In this document: positions 9,993 to 18,716 of the stretch, piece after piece | Layout: each line of letters begins with the position of its first letter | How positions within the stretch are numbered: position 1 is the first letter of the stretch | DNA from: Planctomycetota bacterium | Lineage (GTDB): Bacteria > Planctomycetota > B15-G4 | NCBI GenBank assembly: GCA_020638905.1 | Contig: JACKHP010000007.1 | Location: 124,001-188,000, forward strand | Length of the DNA stretch: 64,000 bases | Direction: 5' to 3' | Position numbers and translations under genes: made by a program | The notes under the pieces: generated by a model | Database searches by the model: none | Seen by the model: the letters and a program-made list of their open reading frames with translations, nothing else | What the model was told of the DNA's origin: nothing

Positions 9993-11687
9993 TCAGCTCG
10001 CCGGCAGCAGGGTGATCACGATGCGCTCGGGCTCCCAGCGCAGCTTGCAGCGCGCGAGCTGCAGATCGACGCCCGGCAGGCTCAGTGCGAGGTCGCGCAA
10101 CTCGTCGGTCGGGACGCTGCTGCGTCCGAGCGCCTCGCACAAGGCGCTCCGCTCGACGCGCTCCTGCAACTGGAACGTCGCCCGTTGCGCGCCGCTGTCC
10201 TGGAGCAACGGGCTCGCACGCGTCTGGCTGATCACGAAGCCGTCGCCGGGCAGGATGCGGATCGGGATCTGTCCGAAGACGGTGCGCTCCTCGTCGACGA
10301 CGCGGATGCCGAAGGGCGTGAAGGACATCGGCAGGCCGCCCATCTTGAGCGGCGCGAACTCGAGCACGAGCGCACTGGCCGGACCGTGCTCGATCGAGTC
10401 GACGAGTCGCGCGAGATCGGCGGCGCCGTCCTCGGCGAGCTGCGCCTTCACCTCGCGCCAGTGGGCCAGCTCGGGGCTGGCGAGGGTCGCGTCCATCGCC
10501 GAGCGGAGTTCTTCGGGAGTCGGGTCGAGGGCCTTCACGACCAGGTCGGTCAGGCTCGTGCCGTCCTGCATGATGGCGTGCTTCCAGTCGGCGTCGAGCA
10601 GGTCGAGCAGCACGCCGACGGCCATGCCCGAGTAGTAGAGGCGCATGCGCAGGGGAGCCGTGCCGTAGGGCGCGTTGTTCACGTTGACCTCGCCTCGCAT
10701 ATGACGCGTCATCGTGTCGCGCAGCCGGTCGAGCTCGCCCGAGAGATCGTCGTAGCCGTGGAAGCCCTGGGCCCACGTCATGGCTGCGCCGGGTGTGCGT
10801 CCCTCGAGCGTCTCGAGCAATCGGTACTCGACGTACTTCGCGAGCCCTTCGCTGAACTCGACGCCGTCCTCGTACTGGACGCACTGCGGCTGGAGCAGGC
10901 TGCGGCGCCAGGCGCGCACGCCGAGCCAGCGCAGGGCGGCGGCGCGCACCGCGCTGCGCGTGCCGGCGGACAACGCGTCGGCCAGCGCGTCGCCCTCGAG
11001 CGCGAAGCCGGCGTTGTTGTCGACCGAGAGCACGGGGTAGGACATGAGCAGGAACTCGTTGGCGCCCTTGTCCGGCGCGACCGCGTCCTGGTGCACGTGG
11101 AAGGCCTCGTGCGCGACGAGCGCCATCTGGTCGTAGGGACTCGTGACGAGCTCGTCGAAGCCGATCGGCTCGCCGGACGCGCCGGCCGCGATGCGGCTCT
11201 CGGCCCAGGTGCGGCGGTTCGAGAGGGTGTCCGCGACGACGAGGCAGCGCACGCCCTCGATGTCGCGCGAGGTGTTCTGTCCGTCGAGGTCGATCGTCGT
11301 CTCGCCGTCGCGCACGAAGACCGCCCAGCCGGGGAAGCTCGGCTCGCCGCGGTAGCGCACGAAGCCCTGCGGCGGGGCGGGATGATCGATCAGCACGTCT
11401 TGCACGCCGGGCAGGTAGACGAGCAGCGGGGTGGAGGCCGCCGACCACCCGGGCCAGAGCGGGTCGTCGGCGTCGGAGATCACTCCCCAGACCTCGGCCG
11501 CCTCGGCCAGCAGCAGCGGGTCGATGCGCAGGACGGGCCCGGTCGTCGGCGCCGCCGGCTCAGCGGGGGGAACGGATGCGTTCGCCACCGACGCGGGCGC
11601 GACGCGAGGGGGCGCGGAGATCGCTCCCGTCGGCGGTGTCGCGAGGGAGGCGAGGAGGCAGGCGACGGCGACGGCGCAAGGCGGCAT
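9993..11687 (-). CDS. Secreted HExxH protein, putative metallopeptidase
   Basis: 564 residues. A signal peptide (residues 1-25) is followed by a Pro/Ala-rich linker, so the protein is exported. The sequence HEAFH (193-197) in MALVAHEAFHVHQD is a zincin-type zinc motif, and an Asp/Glu-rich segment about 70 residues later (VEFSEGLAKYVEYR) may supply the third ligand. That third ligand is an inference; I do not recognise the family. ATG at 11687 has GGAGAG 7 nt upstream. It is divergent from a PadR regulator, with a perfect palindrome between the two starts, so PadR control is likely. Confidence 0.75.
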   Translation of the reverse strand: MPPCAVAVACLLASLATPPTGAISAPPRVAPASVANASVPPAEPAAPTTGPVLRIDPLLLAEAAEVWGVISDADDPLWPGWSAASTPLLVYLPGVQDVLIDHPAPPQGFVRYRGEPSFPGWAVFVRDGETTIDLDGQNTSRDIEGVRCLVVADTLSNRRTWAESRIAAGASGEPIGFDELVTSPYDQMALVAHEAFHVHQDAVAPDKGANEFLLMSYPVLSVDNNAGFALEGDALADALSAGTRSAVRAAALRWLGVRAWRRSLLQPQCVQYEDGVEFSEGLAKYVEYRLLETLEGRTPGAAMTWAQGFHGYDDLSGELDRLRDTMTRHMRGEVNVNNAPYGTAPLRMRLYYSGMAVGVLLDLLDADWKHAIMQDGTSLTDLVVKALDPTPEELRSAMDATLASPELAHWREVKAQLAEDGAADLARLVDSIEHGPASALVLEFAPLKMGGLPMSFTPFGIRVVDEERTVFGQIPIRILPGDGFVISQTRASPLLQDSGAQRATFQLQERVERSALCEALGRSSVPTDELRDLALSLPGVDLQLARCKLRWEPERIVITLLPAS

Positions 11688-11748
11688 GGACGGCTCTCCG
11701 GGAGGTGTGGATGGTGGCGCGGATCGCCGTTGGCGGTCCTCGGCGACG

Positions 11749-11767
11749 CTAGTACGATTCGTACTAG
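11749..11767. promoter_or_regulatory. 19-bp perfect palindrome, probable PadR operator
   Basis: CTAGTACGATTCGTACTAG has 9-bp arms around a single T. It lies 44 bp upstream of the padR-like start and 61 bp upstream of the divergent metallopeptidase start. Its length and symmetry suit a homodimeric winged-helix repressor; PadR proteins usually bind palindromes in their own promoter. It is AT-richer than its surroundings. Confidence 0.75.
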
Positions 11768-11811
11768 TGTGTGTTGGTGGCCGCCGTTCGTCCACCCGCG
11801 GGAGCCCGACC

Positions 11812-12366
11812 ATGGAGAGCCGTAGCGAGCTCGAACTCCTCGTCCTGGGCATCGTCTGGAAGCAGGGTCCGCTCACGGCCCACGCCGTGCGGATGGAGTT
11901 CACCCACAGCAAGAGCTCGCACTGGAGCGGGAGCGCCGGCGCGATCTATCCCCTCGTGCGCCGACTCGAGCAGGCGGGGCTGATCGCGGGCGCCGACGAG
12001 CGGCGCGGCCGTCAGGATCGGCGGGTGCTCCGCATCACCCCGGCGGGACGCTCGGCCCTGCGCGCGTGGCTGCGCCCGCCGTTCCCCGACGAACTGTTCA
12101 CGGTGCAGTACGACCCGATCCGCATCCGGCTGTACTTCCTGGGGCTGCTGCCGGCGGAGCAGCAGGGGCAGTTCCTCGACGCGATGGAGCAGGGGCTGTC
12201 GGCCCAACTGCCGGCGCTCGAGGCCGATCGGGACGCGTACCTCGCGCAGGGCTGGCTGCACAGTTCCCTGGCGAACGACGGCATCCTGGCCGTGCGTCGC
12301 GCGCAGCTCGAGTGGATCGCCAAGGCGCGCGCGCTCCTCGATCGTCTCGGCGAGTCGAAGGGTTGA
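11812..12366 (+). CDS. PadR family transcriptional regulator
   Basis: 184 residues. The N-terminal winged helix (about 1-85) has the PadR pattern: LELLVLGIVWKQGPLTAHAV, then SAGAIYPLVRRLEQAGLI, then the wing DRRVLRITPAGRSAL. The C-terminal half is a helical PadR-type (Vir-like) dimerisation domain, RLYFLGLLPAEQQGQFLDAM. It is a cytoplasmic DNA-binding protein, probably a repressor of itself and of the divergent secreted protein through the palindrome at 11749-11767. ATG at 11812 has GGAG 7 nt upstream. The inducer is unknown. Confidence 0.92.
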   Translation: MESRSELELLVLGIVWKQGPLTAHAVRMEFTHSKSSHWSGSAGAIYPLVRRLEQAGLIAGADERRGRQDRRVLRITPAGRSALRAWLRPPFPDELFTVQYDPIRIRLYFLGLLPAEQQGQFLDAMEQGLSAQLPALEADRDAYLAQGWLHSSLANDGILAVRRAQLEWIAKARALLDRLGESKG

Positions 12367-12694
12367 GCCACGCGGGTCGACGCGGCGGCCGCAGCGACGG
12401 CACCGCGCAAGTCGCCGTCGGGGGTCACCGGCGAGCCCGGACCGCTGAACCTGCTCGCGCCGAGGATCTGTCGTTCCGAGCCCGATCACGGCCCGGGATC
12501 GACGTTCGCCCATTGGGGGGATTGACGATTTCCCGGTCCCCGCCTACGGTGCATGCCGGACGGGGGGCGCTGTGGCGCCCATCGAGACTCCGACGTTCGG
12601 GTTCGGAGTCCCAGTCGCCGGGTGGTGCCCGTCCTGGTGGTTGAGGAGGAGCTCCACGCGGCTGGCGCGTGATCCAGATTCACGGGGGTAGTCC
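12367..12694 (+). other. Non-coding leader of the next secreted-protein gene
   Basis: 328 bp with no convincing gene. It holds a sigma-70-like promoter and at least two perfect hairpins before the ATG at 12695: GGGCGC/GCGCCC with loop TGTG (12565-12580) and GACTCCGA/TCGGAGTC with a 9-nt loop (12586-12610). A GGAGGAG-like stretch lies near 12646, too far from the start to be its ribosome site. Confidence 0.6.
12522..12550 (+). promoter_or_regulatory. Sigma-70-like promoter (TTGACG-17-TACGGT)
   Basis: The -35 hexamer TTGACG (12522-12527) and a -10 candidate TACGGT (12545-12550) are separated by 17 bp, in a comparatively AT-rich pocket. Transcription would begin near 12557, leaving a structured leader of about 140 nt before the secreted-protein gene. 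Confidence 0.5.
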
Positions 12695-13933
12695 ATGTCG
12701 TCCAAGTCTTCGGTGAAGAATGTCATCGCGGTGATCGTGGCCGGAGTGGCCATCGGGTCGAGCCTCTCGGCTCAGGCCCTCCCGCCGCTCGACCTGTCGT
12801 CGAGTGACTCGTTGCAGTCCGTGCGGGCCGTCCTGGCTCCGCAGGCCTTCCAAGAAGAGGTGACGGTTCCCGCGTCCGACGGGCTCGTGCCCGTGAACAC
12901 GACCGGGGCCGGCAGCTTCGTCTTCGAAGGTCACGTGATCACGGTGCCCGGCTACGAGGGCGTCGCGACCAAGATCCTGTACGCGCCGTCCGAGGCCGAC
13001 GACCCGGCCTACCGCGCTGCCATCTCGGCCAACGCCGGTGGCGCCGTGGTCGACTACTTCGACACGCGCGCGGCGACGCCCAGCGTGGCGACGCTCTCGC
13101 AGTACGACGCGGTCTACACCTGGGCCAACTTCGCGTACGCCGATCCGACCGGCTTCGGCAACAACCTCGCGACCTACAACGACGCGGGCGGCACCGTGGT
13201 GCTGGGCGTGTTCTGCACGTACACCTCGGGCAACAGCCTGTCGGGCACGATCATGACGGCCGGCTACTGCCCCGTCGTCGGTGGCAGCAACCACTTCACC
13301 ACGTCGAGCTACACGAGCGGCGGCACGAGCTGCATCTACGACGGCGTCACGAACCTGACGTGCGGCTTCCGCGACATCCTGTCCCTCCAGGGCACCGGAG
13401 TGGCCGACGGAGCCTACGCCGACGGTGAGATCTGCCACGCGTACCGCGGCACCGGTGGCGCCGACGTCGTGTACAGCAACGGCGCGGGCGCGGCGGCGCT
13501 CGGCGCGCTCGGACAGTGGGGCATCGCGGTCGGCCACGCCTGCACCTGCGGTCTCGCGGGCCCCAGCAACTGGACCGACGAAGGTTCGGCTCTGGGCGGC
13601 GTCGCCGGTGATCCGGCGCTCGCCGGCGCGGGCAGCCTCGCGGGGGGCACGGCGGCCACGCTGACCCTGTCGAACGCGGCGGGCTCGGCCATGAGCGTGC
13701 TCGTGATCGCGGGTGGCAGTTCGCCCGCGCCCTTCATGGGCGGCACGTTCCTGCCGGGTCCGGCCATCGTCTCGGTGGCGCTCACCACGAGCCCGGCCGG
13801 CGGCTGGGCGTTCAAGTTCCGCGCGCCGACGGCGGCGTCCGGCTCGGAGCTGTGGGCCCAGGCGGCCATCGCCGACGGCGCGGCCGTGCAGGGTGTGTCC
13901 CTGTCGAACGCGGTCAAGGGCGTCACCCCCTGA
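12695..13933 (+). CDS. Secreted protein with C-terminal extracellular module
   Basis: 412 residues. A signal peptide (MSSKSSVKNVIAVIVAGVAI to about 30) is followed by a beta-rich, Gly/Ser/Thr-rich body with several Cys. Around residues 100-190 there is an alternating pattern like a Rossmann-type or glutamine-amidotransferase-like sheet (AVYTWANFAYADPTGFGNNL), but I cannot name the fold. The last 90 residues are the shared module: MSVLVIAGG, PFMGGTFLPGP, a WAQA strand and a final VSLSNAV. ATG at 12695 follows a structured leader. It is a single-gene unit ended by a strong hairpin. Function unknown. Confidence 0.85.
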   Translation: MSSKSSVKNVIAVIVAGVAIGSSLSAQALPPLDLSSSDSLQSVRAVLAPQAFQEEVTVPASDGLVPVNTTGAGSFVFEGHVITVPGYEGVATKILYAPSEADDPAYRAAISANAGGAVVDYFDTRAATPSVATLSQYDAVYTWANFAYADPTGFGNNLATYNDAGGTVVLGVFCTYTSGNSLSGTIMTAGYCPVVGGSNHFTTSSYTSGGTSCIYDGVTNLTCGFRDILSLQGTGVADGAYADGEICHAYRGTGGADVVYSNGAGAAALGALGQWGIAVGHACTCGLAGPSNWTDEGSALGGVAGDPALAGAGSLAGGTAATLTLSNAAGSAMSVLVIAGGSSPAPFMGGTFLPGPAIVSVALTTSPAGGWAFKFRAPTAASGSELWAQAAIADGAAVQGVSLSNAVKGVTP

Positions 13934-13966
13934 CCTGACGTCCGGCACCGATCGATCCGATCGGGA

Positions 13967-14003
13967 CGCGGGGCGCCGGAGGCTCGTCCTCCGGCGCCCC
14001 GCG
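13967..14003. terminator. Strong bidirectional terminator hairpin
   Basis: Perfect 16-bp stem (CGCGGGGCGCCGGAGG against its complement) with loop CTCGT. It lies 33 bp after the stop at 13933 and 16 bp after the convergent stop at 14020. Long stem, tiny loop and position fit termination in both directions. Confidence 0.8.
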
Positions 14004-14019
14004 CTCGTTCACACCGACC

Positions 14020-16140
14020 TCAACGCTGCTGCGGCGGGTCGACGTGGGCATCGGCTGCAGCGTCGATCTCGGAGGCCGGGAAGACCGAGATCTGCACCAC
14101 GTCGTCGGTCGAGGTACGGAGCAGCACCCGGCAGAACGCCTGCGAGATTGGGAAACCGCCGGACGGCATCGAGATCACCACGCGATCCCGTCGGGCCCCG
14201 TCGATCTCCGCTGTCAGGGGGCAGCCCGCATCGCGTGACGCGACGGTCGCCGAGACGAACCGCAGACCGGGGAACGCCAGGCTGGCCGGGCGCTGTTCGT
14301 CGACCGCGACGTGGCACGGCGGCCACTCGAGCGCGTCGGGATGGCGCGTCTCGAAGTGCACCGCGGTCCTCGACGTCGCGAGCCCGACGCGATCGATCCC
14401 CGTGCTCACGGAGACGTCGCAGAGGTGGGATCCGTAGACGTCGTCGGTACGCGCCAACGTGACCGACGCCCGGCTCGTGGGCTCGGTACTCGACGGGGTC
14501 ACGCGCACGACCCGCAACCCGTCTCCCGCGTCGAAGGCGAGGGGACCGACGGCCCGGCCGTCGATCGGACGCTCGACCTCGAAGTCGAGGGTGGTCGGCC
14601 ACTCGTTCGGTTCGACCACGCCGAGGTCGACGAAGCGAGGTCTGAGGACGGCGCTCCGCTCGCCCGCGTAGTGCACGTCGAGCTCGATTTCGCCGCCGCC
14701 GTCGACCGGCACCTTGATGCTGCGCGTCGCACTGCCGAGATGCTGGACCTCCATCACGGCCTGGACGACGGCCGTGCCCTGCGGCGGGACGTCGTGGCGC
14801 GAGAGGTGCACCCTCGTGCAACCGCATTCGGGCCGGGGCTCTCCGAGCCTCACGGGACTCGAACCGGAGTTCGAGAGCACGAACGTGAGTGGCAGCATCG
14901 ACCCGATGGGATGGGTGCCCGCGAGGATGGTCCCCGGCTGGATCGTGAAGCTCCCCTCGCCTCCGCCGTCGAGCGCAATCGCGACGTCCCGCGACGGCTC
15001 GAGTTGCGGAGACTCCGCGTCGGCGCGTGAGTCGTCGAGCAGCGCCGCCGAGTACAGGGCGGCCTCCGCGAGCGCACGAGAGCGCAGGTCGTCGTCGTCG
15101 GGAAGGACGTCGGCGTCGCTGGCGCGGTAGTGCAGCGGGAGACCGTCGAAGCGCCAGTCGAAGATCTCCTCTTCACCGACCGGGGACCACGTGCCCGAGG
15201 CCTGCACGTCGGCGGGGACGCGGCGGAACGTCAGCCGCGTGTCCTGCACGACCGCATCGGAACCGGGGAGGTGGTGAACCCGATGCAGCTCGGCGATCTC
15301 GCGCCGGCCCTCGGGTGCGGCGGAGAGCGCCAGCGTCACGCTCAGGATGGGCAGTCGGCCCGGGTCGGACCAGACCAGGCCGACCTGCTGGGACGCCGCA
15401 TCGCGGAGCGAGGTGATCTCGAACGTCGTCGCGGTGTTGATCACCCCGTGCCGCGGGAGGGAGCCCCGCAGGACGGTCCACAGACCGTCGGGGATCGGGA
15501 TCGGACCCGTCGTGCCTCTCTCGACGAACTCGGCCGAGGCCCGCGGACTGAGTTCGAACAAGGCGTCGACCTGTTCGATGAATCGTCCGAGATCGCAGAG
15601 CGAGCCTCGACACGATCGTGCGAGCGACACGAATGGGGTCCGGACCGTGGGCTGCGGACTGCCGGAGACGGTGGTGGTCGTCGTGACCTCGTCGTGACCG
15701 ATCCACTGCTCGATGTCGACGGGGTCACCCTGCTCGCTCGTGTTGTGCATGACCGAGTGCCAGTCGTCCGGTCCGCGGGACAGGGTCTCGTCGTAGGTGT
15801 GCTCGCGATCGACGTCGGAGACTTCGACGAGGGCGGCGGATCGGTAGTCGTCGGCGGGTGCGACTCCCGTCCGGTCGGTGACGAGTCGCCGGACATAGGC
15901 GTCCGCGCGGGCCACGTCGGTGGATGTCGTCCCGAACGACCGCGTCCGTCGGGTCACCGACCAGCTCACCTGCCCGGGGTCGAGGAGCTCGGACTCCAGC
16001 GCGCTCCAGGCAGGCGGAACGGTGGGAGAGGCGTCGTCGCCGAGGGCGAGGAACGAGAGCGAGAGGCAGGCCCCGACGGACGCCAGCGCAGCGATGCGGG
16101 TCGTCGCGCGCAGCCGGCGTTCACTGGCATTCGGGGACAT
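14020..16140 (-). CDS. Exported DUF1573-domain protein
   Basis: 706 residues with a signal or anchor segment at 14-34 (RIAALASVGACLSLSFLALG). The middle third, near residues 405-500, holds a DUF1573 domain: LSNSGSSPVRLGEPRPECGC, a Cys-Gly-Cys turn and PPQGTAVVQAVMEVQ. DUF1573 is an Ig/MSP-like fold common in Bacteroidetes and Planctomycetes surface proteins. The first 400 residues are unrecognised and probably extracellular. ATG at 16140 overlaps the end of a small upstream gene by 20 bp, suggesting one transcript. The domain is clear; the biological role is not. Confidence 0.8.
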   Translation of the reverse strand: MSPNASERRLRATTRIAALASVGACLSLSFLALGDDASPTVPPAWSALESELLDPGQVSWSVTRRTRSFGTTSTDVARADAYVRRLVTDRTGVAPADDYRSAALVEVSDVDREHTYDETLSRGPDDWHSVMHNTSEQGDPVDIEQWIGHDEVTTTTTVSGSPQPTVRTPFVSLARSCRGSLCDLGRFIEQVDALFELSPRASAEFVERGTTGPIPIPDGLWTVLRGSLPRHGVINTATTFEITSLRDAASQQVGLVWSDPGRLPILSVTLALSAAPEGRREIAELHRVHHLPGSDAVVQDTRLTFRRVPADVQASGTWSPVGEEEIFDWRFDGLPLHYRASDADVLPDDDDLRSRALAEAALYSAALLDDSRADAESPQLEPSRDVAIALDGGGEGSFTIQPGTILAGTHPIGSMLPLTFVLSNSGSSPVRLGEPRPECGCTRVHLSRHDVPPQGTAVVQAVMEVQHLGSATRSIKVPVDGGGEIELDVHYAGERSAVLRPRFVDLGVVEPNEWPTTLDFEVERPIDGRAVGPLAFDAGDGLRVVRVTPSSTEPTSRASVTLARTDDVYGSHLCDVSVSTGIDRVGLATSRTAVHFETRHPDALEWPPCHVAVDEQRPASLAFPGLRFVSATVASRDAGCPLTAEIDGARRDRVVISMPSGGFPISQAFCRVLLRTSTDDVVQISVFPASEIDAAADAHVDPPQQR

Positions 16141-16378
16141 TGGTCGAGCCCGTGGGACCGTCGTCGGAAGGGACGTAGCTGCAGCACCACTGTTTCAGGT
16201 CCTGCTGGGTGGTGGTCTGGGCCCCGAACGTGATGAGTCCCCAGAAGAGACTGATGCCACTTTGTGTCGACTGGCTTCCGCAGTTCTTCAACTTGCTGCC
16301 GGCCAGGATCATGCGCTGCGATTGTGGGTGCGCACTGGACTCTATCAGCGTGTCGACACGCTGTGGTGAGAATCTCAT
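16121..16378 (-). CDS. Small Cys-containing protein ahead of the DUF1573 gene
   Basis: 85 residues, unrecognised. A hydrophobic stretch (ISLFWGLITFGAQ) sits mid-protein and four Cys lie in the last 55 residues (KNCGS, WCCS, PECQ). Codon use is less GC-biased than in neighbouring genes. It ends inside the first codons of the DUF1573 gene, so coupled translation is likely. A shorter start at the internal ATG of MILAGSKLKN would put a basic residue pair directly before the hydrophobic stretch. Overlap and Cys pattern support a real gene, but length and composition leave doubt. Confidence 0.5.
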   Translation of the reverse strand: MRFSPQRVDTLIESSAHPQSQRMILAGSKLKNCGSQSTQSGISLFWGLITFGAQTTTQQDLKQWCCSYVPSDDGPTGSTNVPECQ

Positions 16379-16397
16379 GCAGAACGCGCATTCTCAC
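16366..16397 (-). promoter_or_regulatory. Inverted repeat enclosing the small gene's start codon
   Basis: GTGAGAAT and ATTCTCAC are perfect 8-bp arms around a 16-nt loop that contains the ATG at 16378. A related near-direct repeat (CTCATGCAGAACG / CTCACGCAGAACG) overlaps it. It could be a regulator site, or an RNA hairpin with the start codon in its loop. Confidence 0.35.
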
Positions 16398-16488
16398 GCA
16401 GAACGTGGAGTCCGCTCATCGAGTCGGCGAGATGAAAACGGACCAGACTCACGTCGGCACGCGGCGAGGGGTCGTCTCACCGAGGCAC

Positions 16489-17025
16489 TCAGGCTTCTGC
16501 GAGGCGAAGCGCGAGCGCGGCCTCGGTGACGCGCGTGGCCTCGTCTCCGAACGTCACGAGCAGCACGTGCGCGAGCGCCGGACGCGCCGCGAGCTCGTCG
16601 GCCACCGTCGTCACCGCGATGCGCGCGGCGCGCTCGACCGGGAAGCCGTACACGCCGGTGCTGATCGCCGGGATCGCCACGCGACGCAGGCCGTGCGCGT
16701 CGGCCAGCGCGAGGCTGCTGCGGTAGCAACGCCCGAGCATGGTGTCCTCGTCGTCGTGTCCGCCGTGCCAGACCGGGCCCACGGTGTGGATCACGAAGCG
16801 CGCGGGCAGCGCGAATCCGGGAGTGATGCGCGCCTCGCCCGTGGGGCAGCCGCCGAGCGTACGGCAGTGGGCGAGCAGCTCCGGTCCCGCGGCGGCGTGG
16901 ATGGCGCCGTCGACCCCGCCACCGCCGAGCAGCGACGGGTTCGCCGCGTTCACGATGGCATCGACGTGCAGCGTCGTGATGTCCGCGCGCCGCACCGCGA
17001 GACGTTCGTGGAGCGAAGCCGGCAT
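16489..17025 (-). CDS. Macrodomain protein, O-acetyl-ADP-ribose deacetylase-like
   Basis: 178 residues, a stand-alone macrodomain of the YmdB/MacroD type. These cytoplasmic enzymes hydrolyse O-acetyl-ADP-ribose or remove ADP-ribose from proteins. Seen: VDAIVNAANPSLLGGGGVDGAI (residues 21-42, the ADP-ribose loop with the catalytic Asn and Asp), CPTGEARITPG, VIHTVGPVW and the second loop AISTGVYGFP (120-129). ATG at 17025 has AGGAGG 5-10 nt upstream. It is a stand-alone gene, divergent from the SGNH-like gene. Confidence 0.93.
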   Translation of the reverse strand: MPASLHERLAVRRADITTLHVDAIVNAANPSLLGGGGVDGAIHAAAGPELLAHCRTLGGCPTGEARITPGFALPARFVIHTVGPVWHGGHDDEDTMLGRCYRSSLALADAHGLRRVAIPAISTGVYGFPVERAARIAVTTVADELAARPALAHVLLVTFGDEATRVTEAALALRLAEA

Positions 17026-17199
17026 GCCGCGCCTCCTCGTGCGGACGAGGCCCGCGGCGCGGCCCGGCTGGCCGACGCGAGCCCGCCCGGATACCCTTCG
17101 GGACCGCTCCGGCGCGGCGCGCCGGGGCTCCCTTGCCCATCCTACGTCGACGGACCGCAGGCCTGCGACCGCGCCGATGACGCCTGCGACGAGCCCGCC

Positions 17200-18351
17200 T
17201 TGACCCCCGACCCCGACGCCGCCGCCGTCCCGCGCCGACGCAGGAGGCGCAGCCGGCTGCTGCTCGCGCTGCTGCTGCTGCTGCCGTTCGGTGCGGTCGA
17301 GCTGTGGGTGCGCGAGACGCGGCTGCCGCTCGACCTGTGGGCGCTCACGGGACGTGCCGCCGACGCGCCCAGCGAGTACGACAGCTGGGCCTTCGCCGAC
17401 GCCTTCTCGGCCTGGACGGCGCGCCCCGGCGACTTCGTCGCGGGCAAGACCGTCGAGTCGCACGGCTTCATCTCGACGCCCGAGGTCAGCCTGGAGAAGC
17501 CCGCGGGCACGCTGCGCATCCTCTTCCTGGGCGGCTCGTCGACCGCCGGGACGGGCACGATCCTGCCCGACGTGGAGACGTGGCCGTGGCAGGTGGTCGA
17601 CCTGCTGCGCGCGCGCTTCCCCGACCGCGCGTTCGACTTCATCAACGGCGCGCTCTCGGGCTACTCGACCTTCGAGTCGTACGGGCGCCTGTGGAGCCGG
17701 CTGCGCTTCTTCCGTCCCGACGTGGTCGTCGTGTACCACGGCTGGAACGAGATGTACTACTTCACGCCGCGGCGGGTCGATTCGATCACGCGCAAGAACA
17801 CGCTCGCCGACGGCGACTGGACGCTCAAGCGCACCGACCATCCCGTGGCGCGCTTCGAGCCGCTGCTCGTCGACCACCTGCTGCGCTGGTCGCAGTTCCT
17901 GACCAAGGTGCGGCTCGCGCTCACGAGCGAGAGATCGGGCGAGCTCGGCGGCGCGCCGAAGGTGCTCCTGTCCGACTTCGACCCGCGCGGCCTCGAGATC
18001 TTCCGCACGAACCTCGACCTGATCCGCGACTGCTGCGCGCTCATCGGCGCCGAGTGCTTCGTGGCCAAGCAGGCCACGCTCATCCACGAAGGGCTCGACG
18101 ACGTCGACCGCGCGCGCTGCCGCTTCGACTTCCACGGTTTCGACGAGCAGGCGCACCTGCGCGCGTACCGCGGACTGTACGACGTGATCGACGCCGAGAT
18201 CCGCCCCGAGCGCGTGATCGACTGCACGCCGCTCTCGGGCGAGCCGGGCCTGTGGGAGGACCACGTGCACCCGACGCCGGGCGGCGCCACCGCGATCGCG
18301 CACGTGGTGGCCGACTCGCTCGAGGCCTGGCTGCGCGCGCGCGACGGCTGA
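17200..18351 (+). CDS. Membrane-anchored SGNH/GDSL-type hydrolase-like protein
   Basis: 383 residues. A run of six Arg precedes one transmembrane segment (about 20-37, LLLALLLLLPFGAVELW), so it is probably a type II protein with its body outside. SGNH blocks: FLGGSSTAG (S near 112-113, block I), GYSTFESYG, YHGWNEMYY (the Asn block) and EDHVHPTPGG, with D354 and H357 as the block V pair. Members act as esterases or acyltransferases on lipids or glycans. A TTG start at 17200 is chosen as the last in-frame start before the basic stretch; no strong ribosome site is visible, so the N-terminus is uncertain. Confidence 0.8.
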   Translation: MTPDPDAAAVPRRRRRRSRLLLALLLLLPFGAVELWVRETRLPLDLWALTGRAADAPSEYDSWAFADAFSAWTARPGDFVAGKTVESHGFISTPEVSLEKPAGTLRILFLGGSSTAGTGTILPDVETWPWQVVDLLRARFPDRAFDFINGALSGYSTFESYGRLWSRLRFFRPDVVVVYHGWNEMYYFTPRRVDSITRKNTLADGDWTLKRTDHPVARFEPLLVDHLLRWSQFLTKVRLALTSERSGELGGAPKVLLSDFDPRGLEIFRTNLDLIRDCCALIGAECFVAKQATLIHEGLDDVDRARCRFDFHGFDEQAHLRAYRGLYDVIDAEIRPERVIDCTPLSGEPGLWEDHVHPTPGGATAIAHVVADSLEAWLRARDG

Positions 18352-18373
18352 TCGCGCGCGCCGCGCGCGCCGC

Positions 18374-18655
18374 TCAGGCCGTGGGGCGCACCTCGAACGC
18401 CGCCAGTCCCTCGGGCTCGGCGTCGCCGACCTGCGTGCCGTCGACGCGCGCGGCGGGCGGGCCGCGTCCCATCCACGCCAGCATGGCGGCGACGGCCTCG
18501 GGACGACCCTCGAGGCGCGCCTCGACGCGGCCGTCGCGCAGGTTGCGCACCCAGCCGCGCACGCCGTGTGCGCGCGCCGCGACCGCCGTCGAGTGCCGGT
18601 AGGCCACGCCCTGCACCCGTCCGCTCACGAGCACGTGTCGCGCGATGTCGTCCAT
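18374..18655 (-). CDS. acyP: Acylphosphatase
   Basis: 93 residues, the normal size. It hydrolyses acyl phosphates such as acetyl phosphate, in the cytoplasm. The signature GRVQGVAYRHSTAV carries catalytic R20, and GWVRNLRDGRVEA carries catalytic N38, followed by the beta strand pattern of the fold. ATG at 18655 directly precedes the conserved region. It converges with the SGNH-like gene (22 bp gap) and lies downstream of the WD40 kinase gene on the same strand. Confidence 0.95.
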   Translation of the reverse strand: MDDIARHVLVSGRVQGVAYRHSTAVAARAHGVRGWVRNLRDGRVEARLEGRPEAVAAMLAWMGRGPPAARVDGTQVGDAEPEGLAAFEVRPTA

Positions 18656-18716
18656 GCGCGCCAGGATGCCACACGCGGTCGGGCGGAGAGAGAGGCGGCG
18701 CGCGGACCGGAGGCCG

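Noticed and set aside
18352..18373. Terminator made of GCGCGCGC repeats
   Set aside because: Alternating GC runs pair in many ways by chance here; no unique stem and loop stands out.
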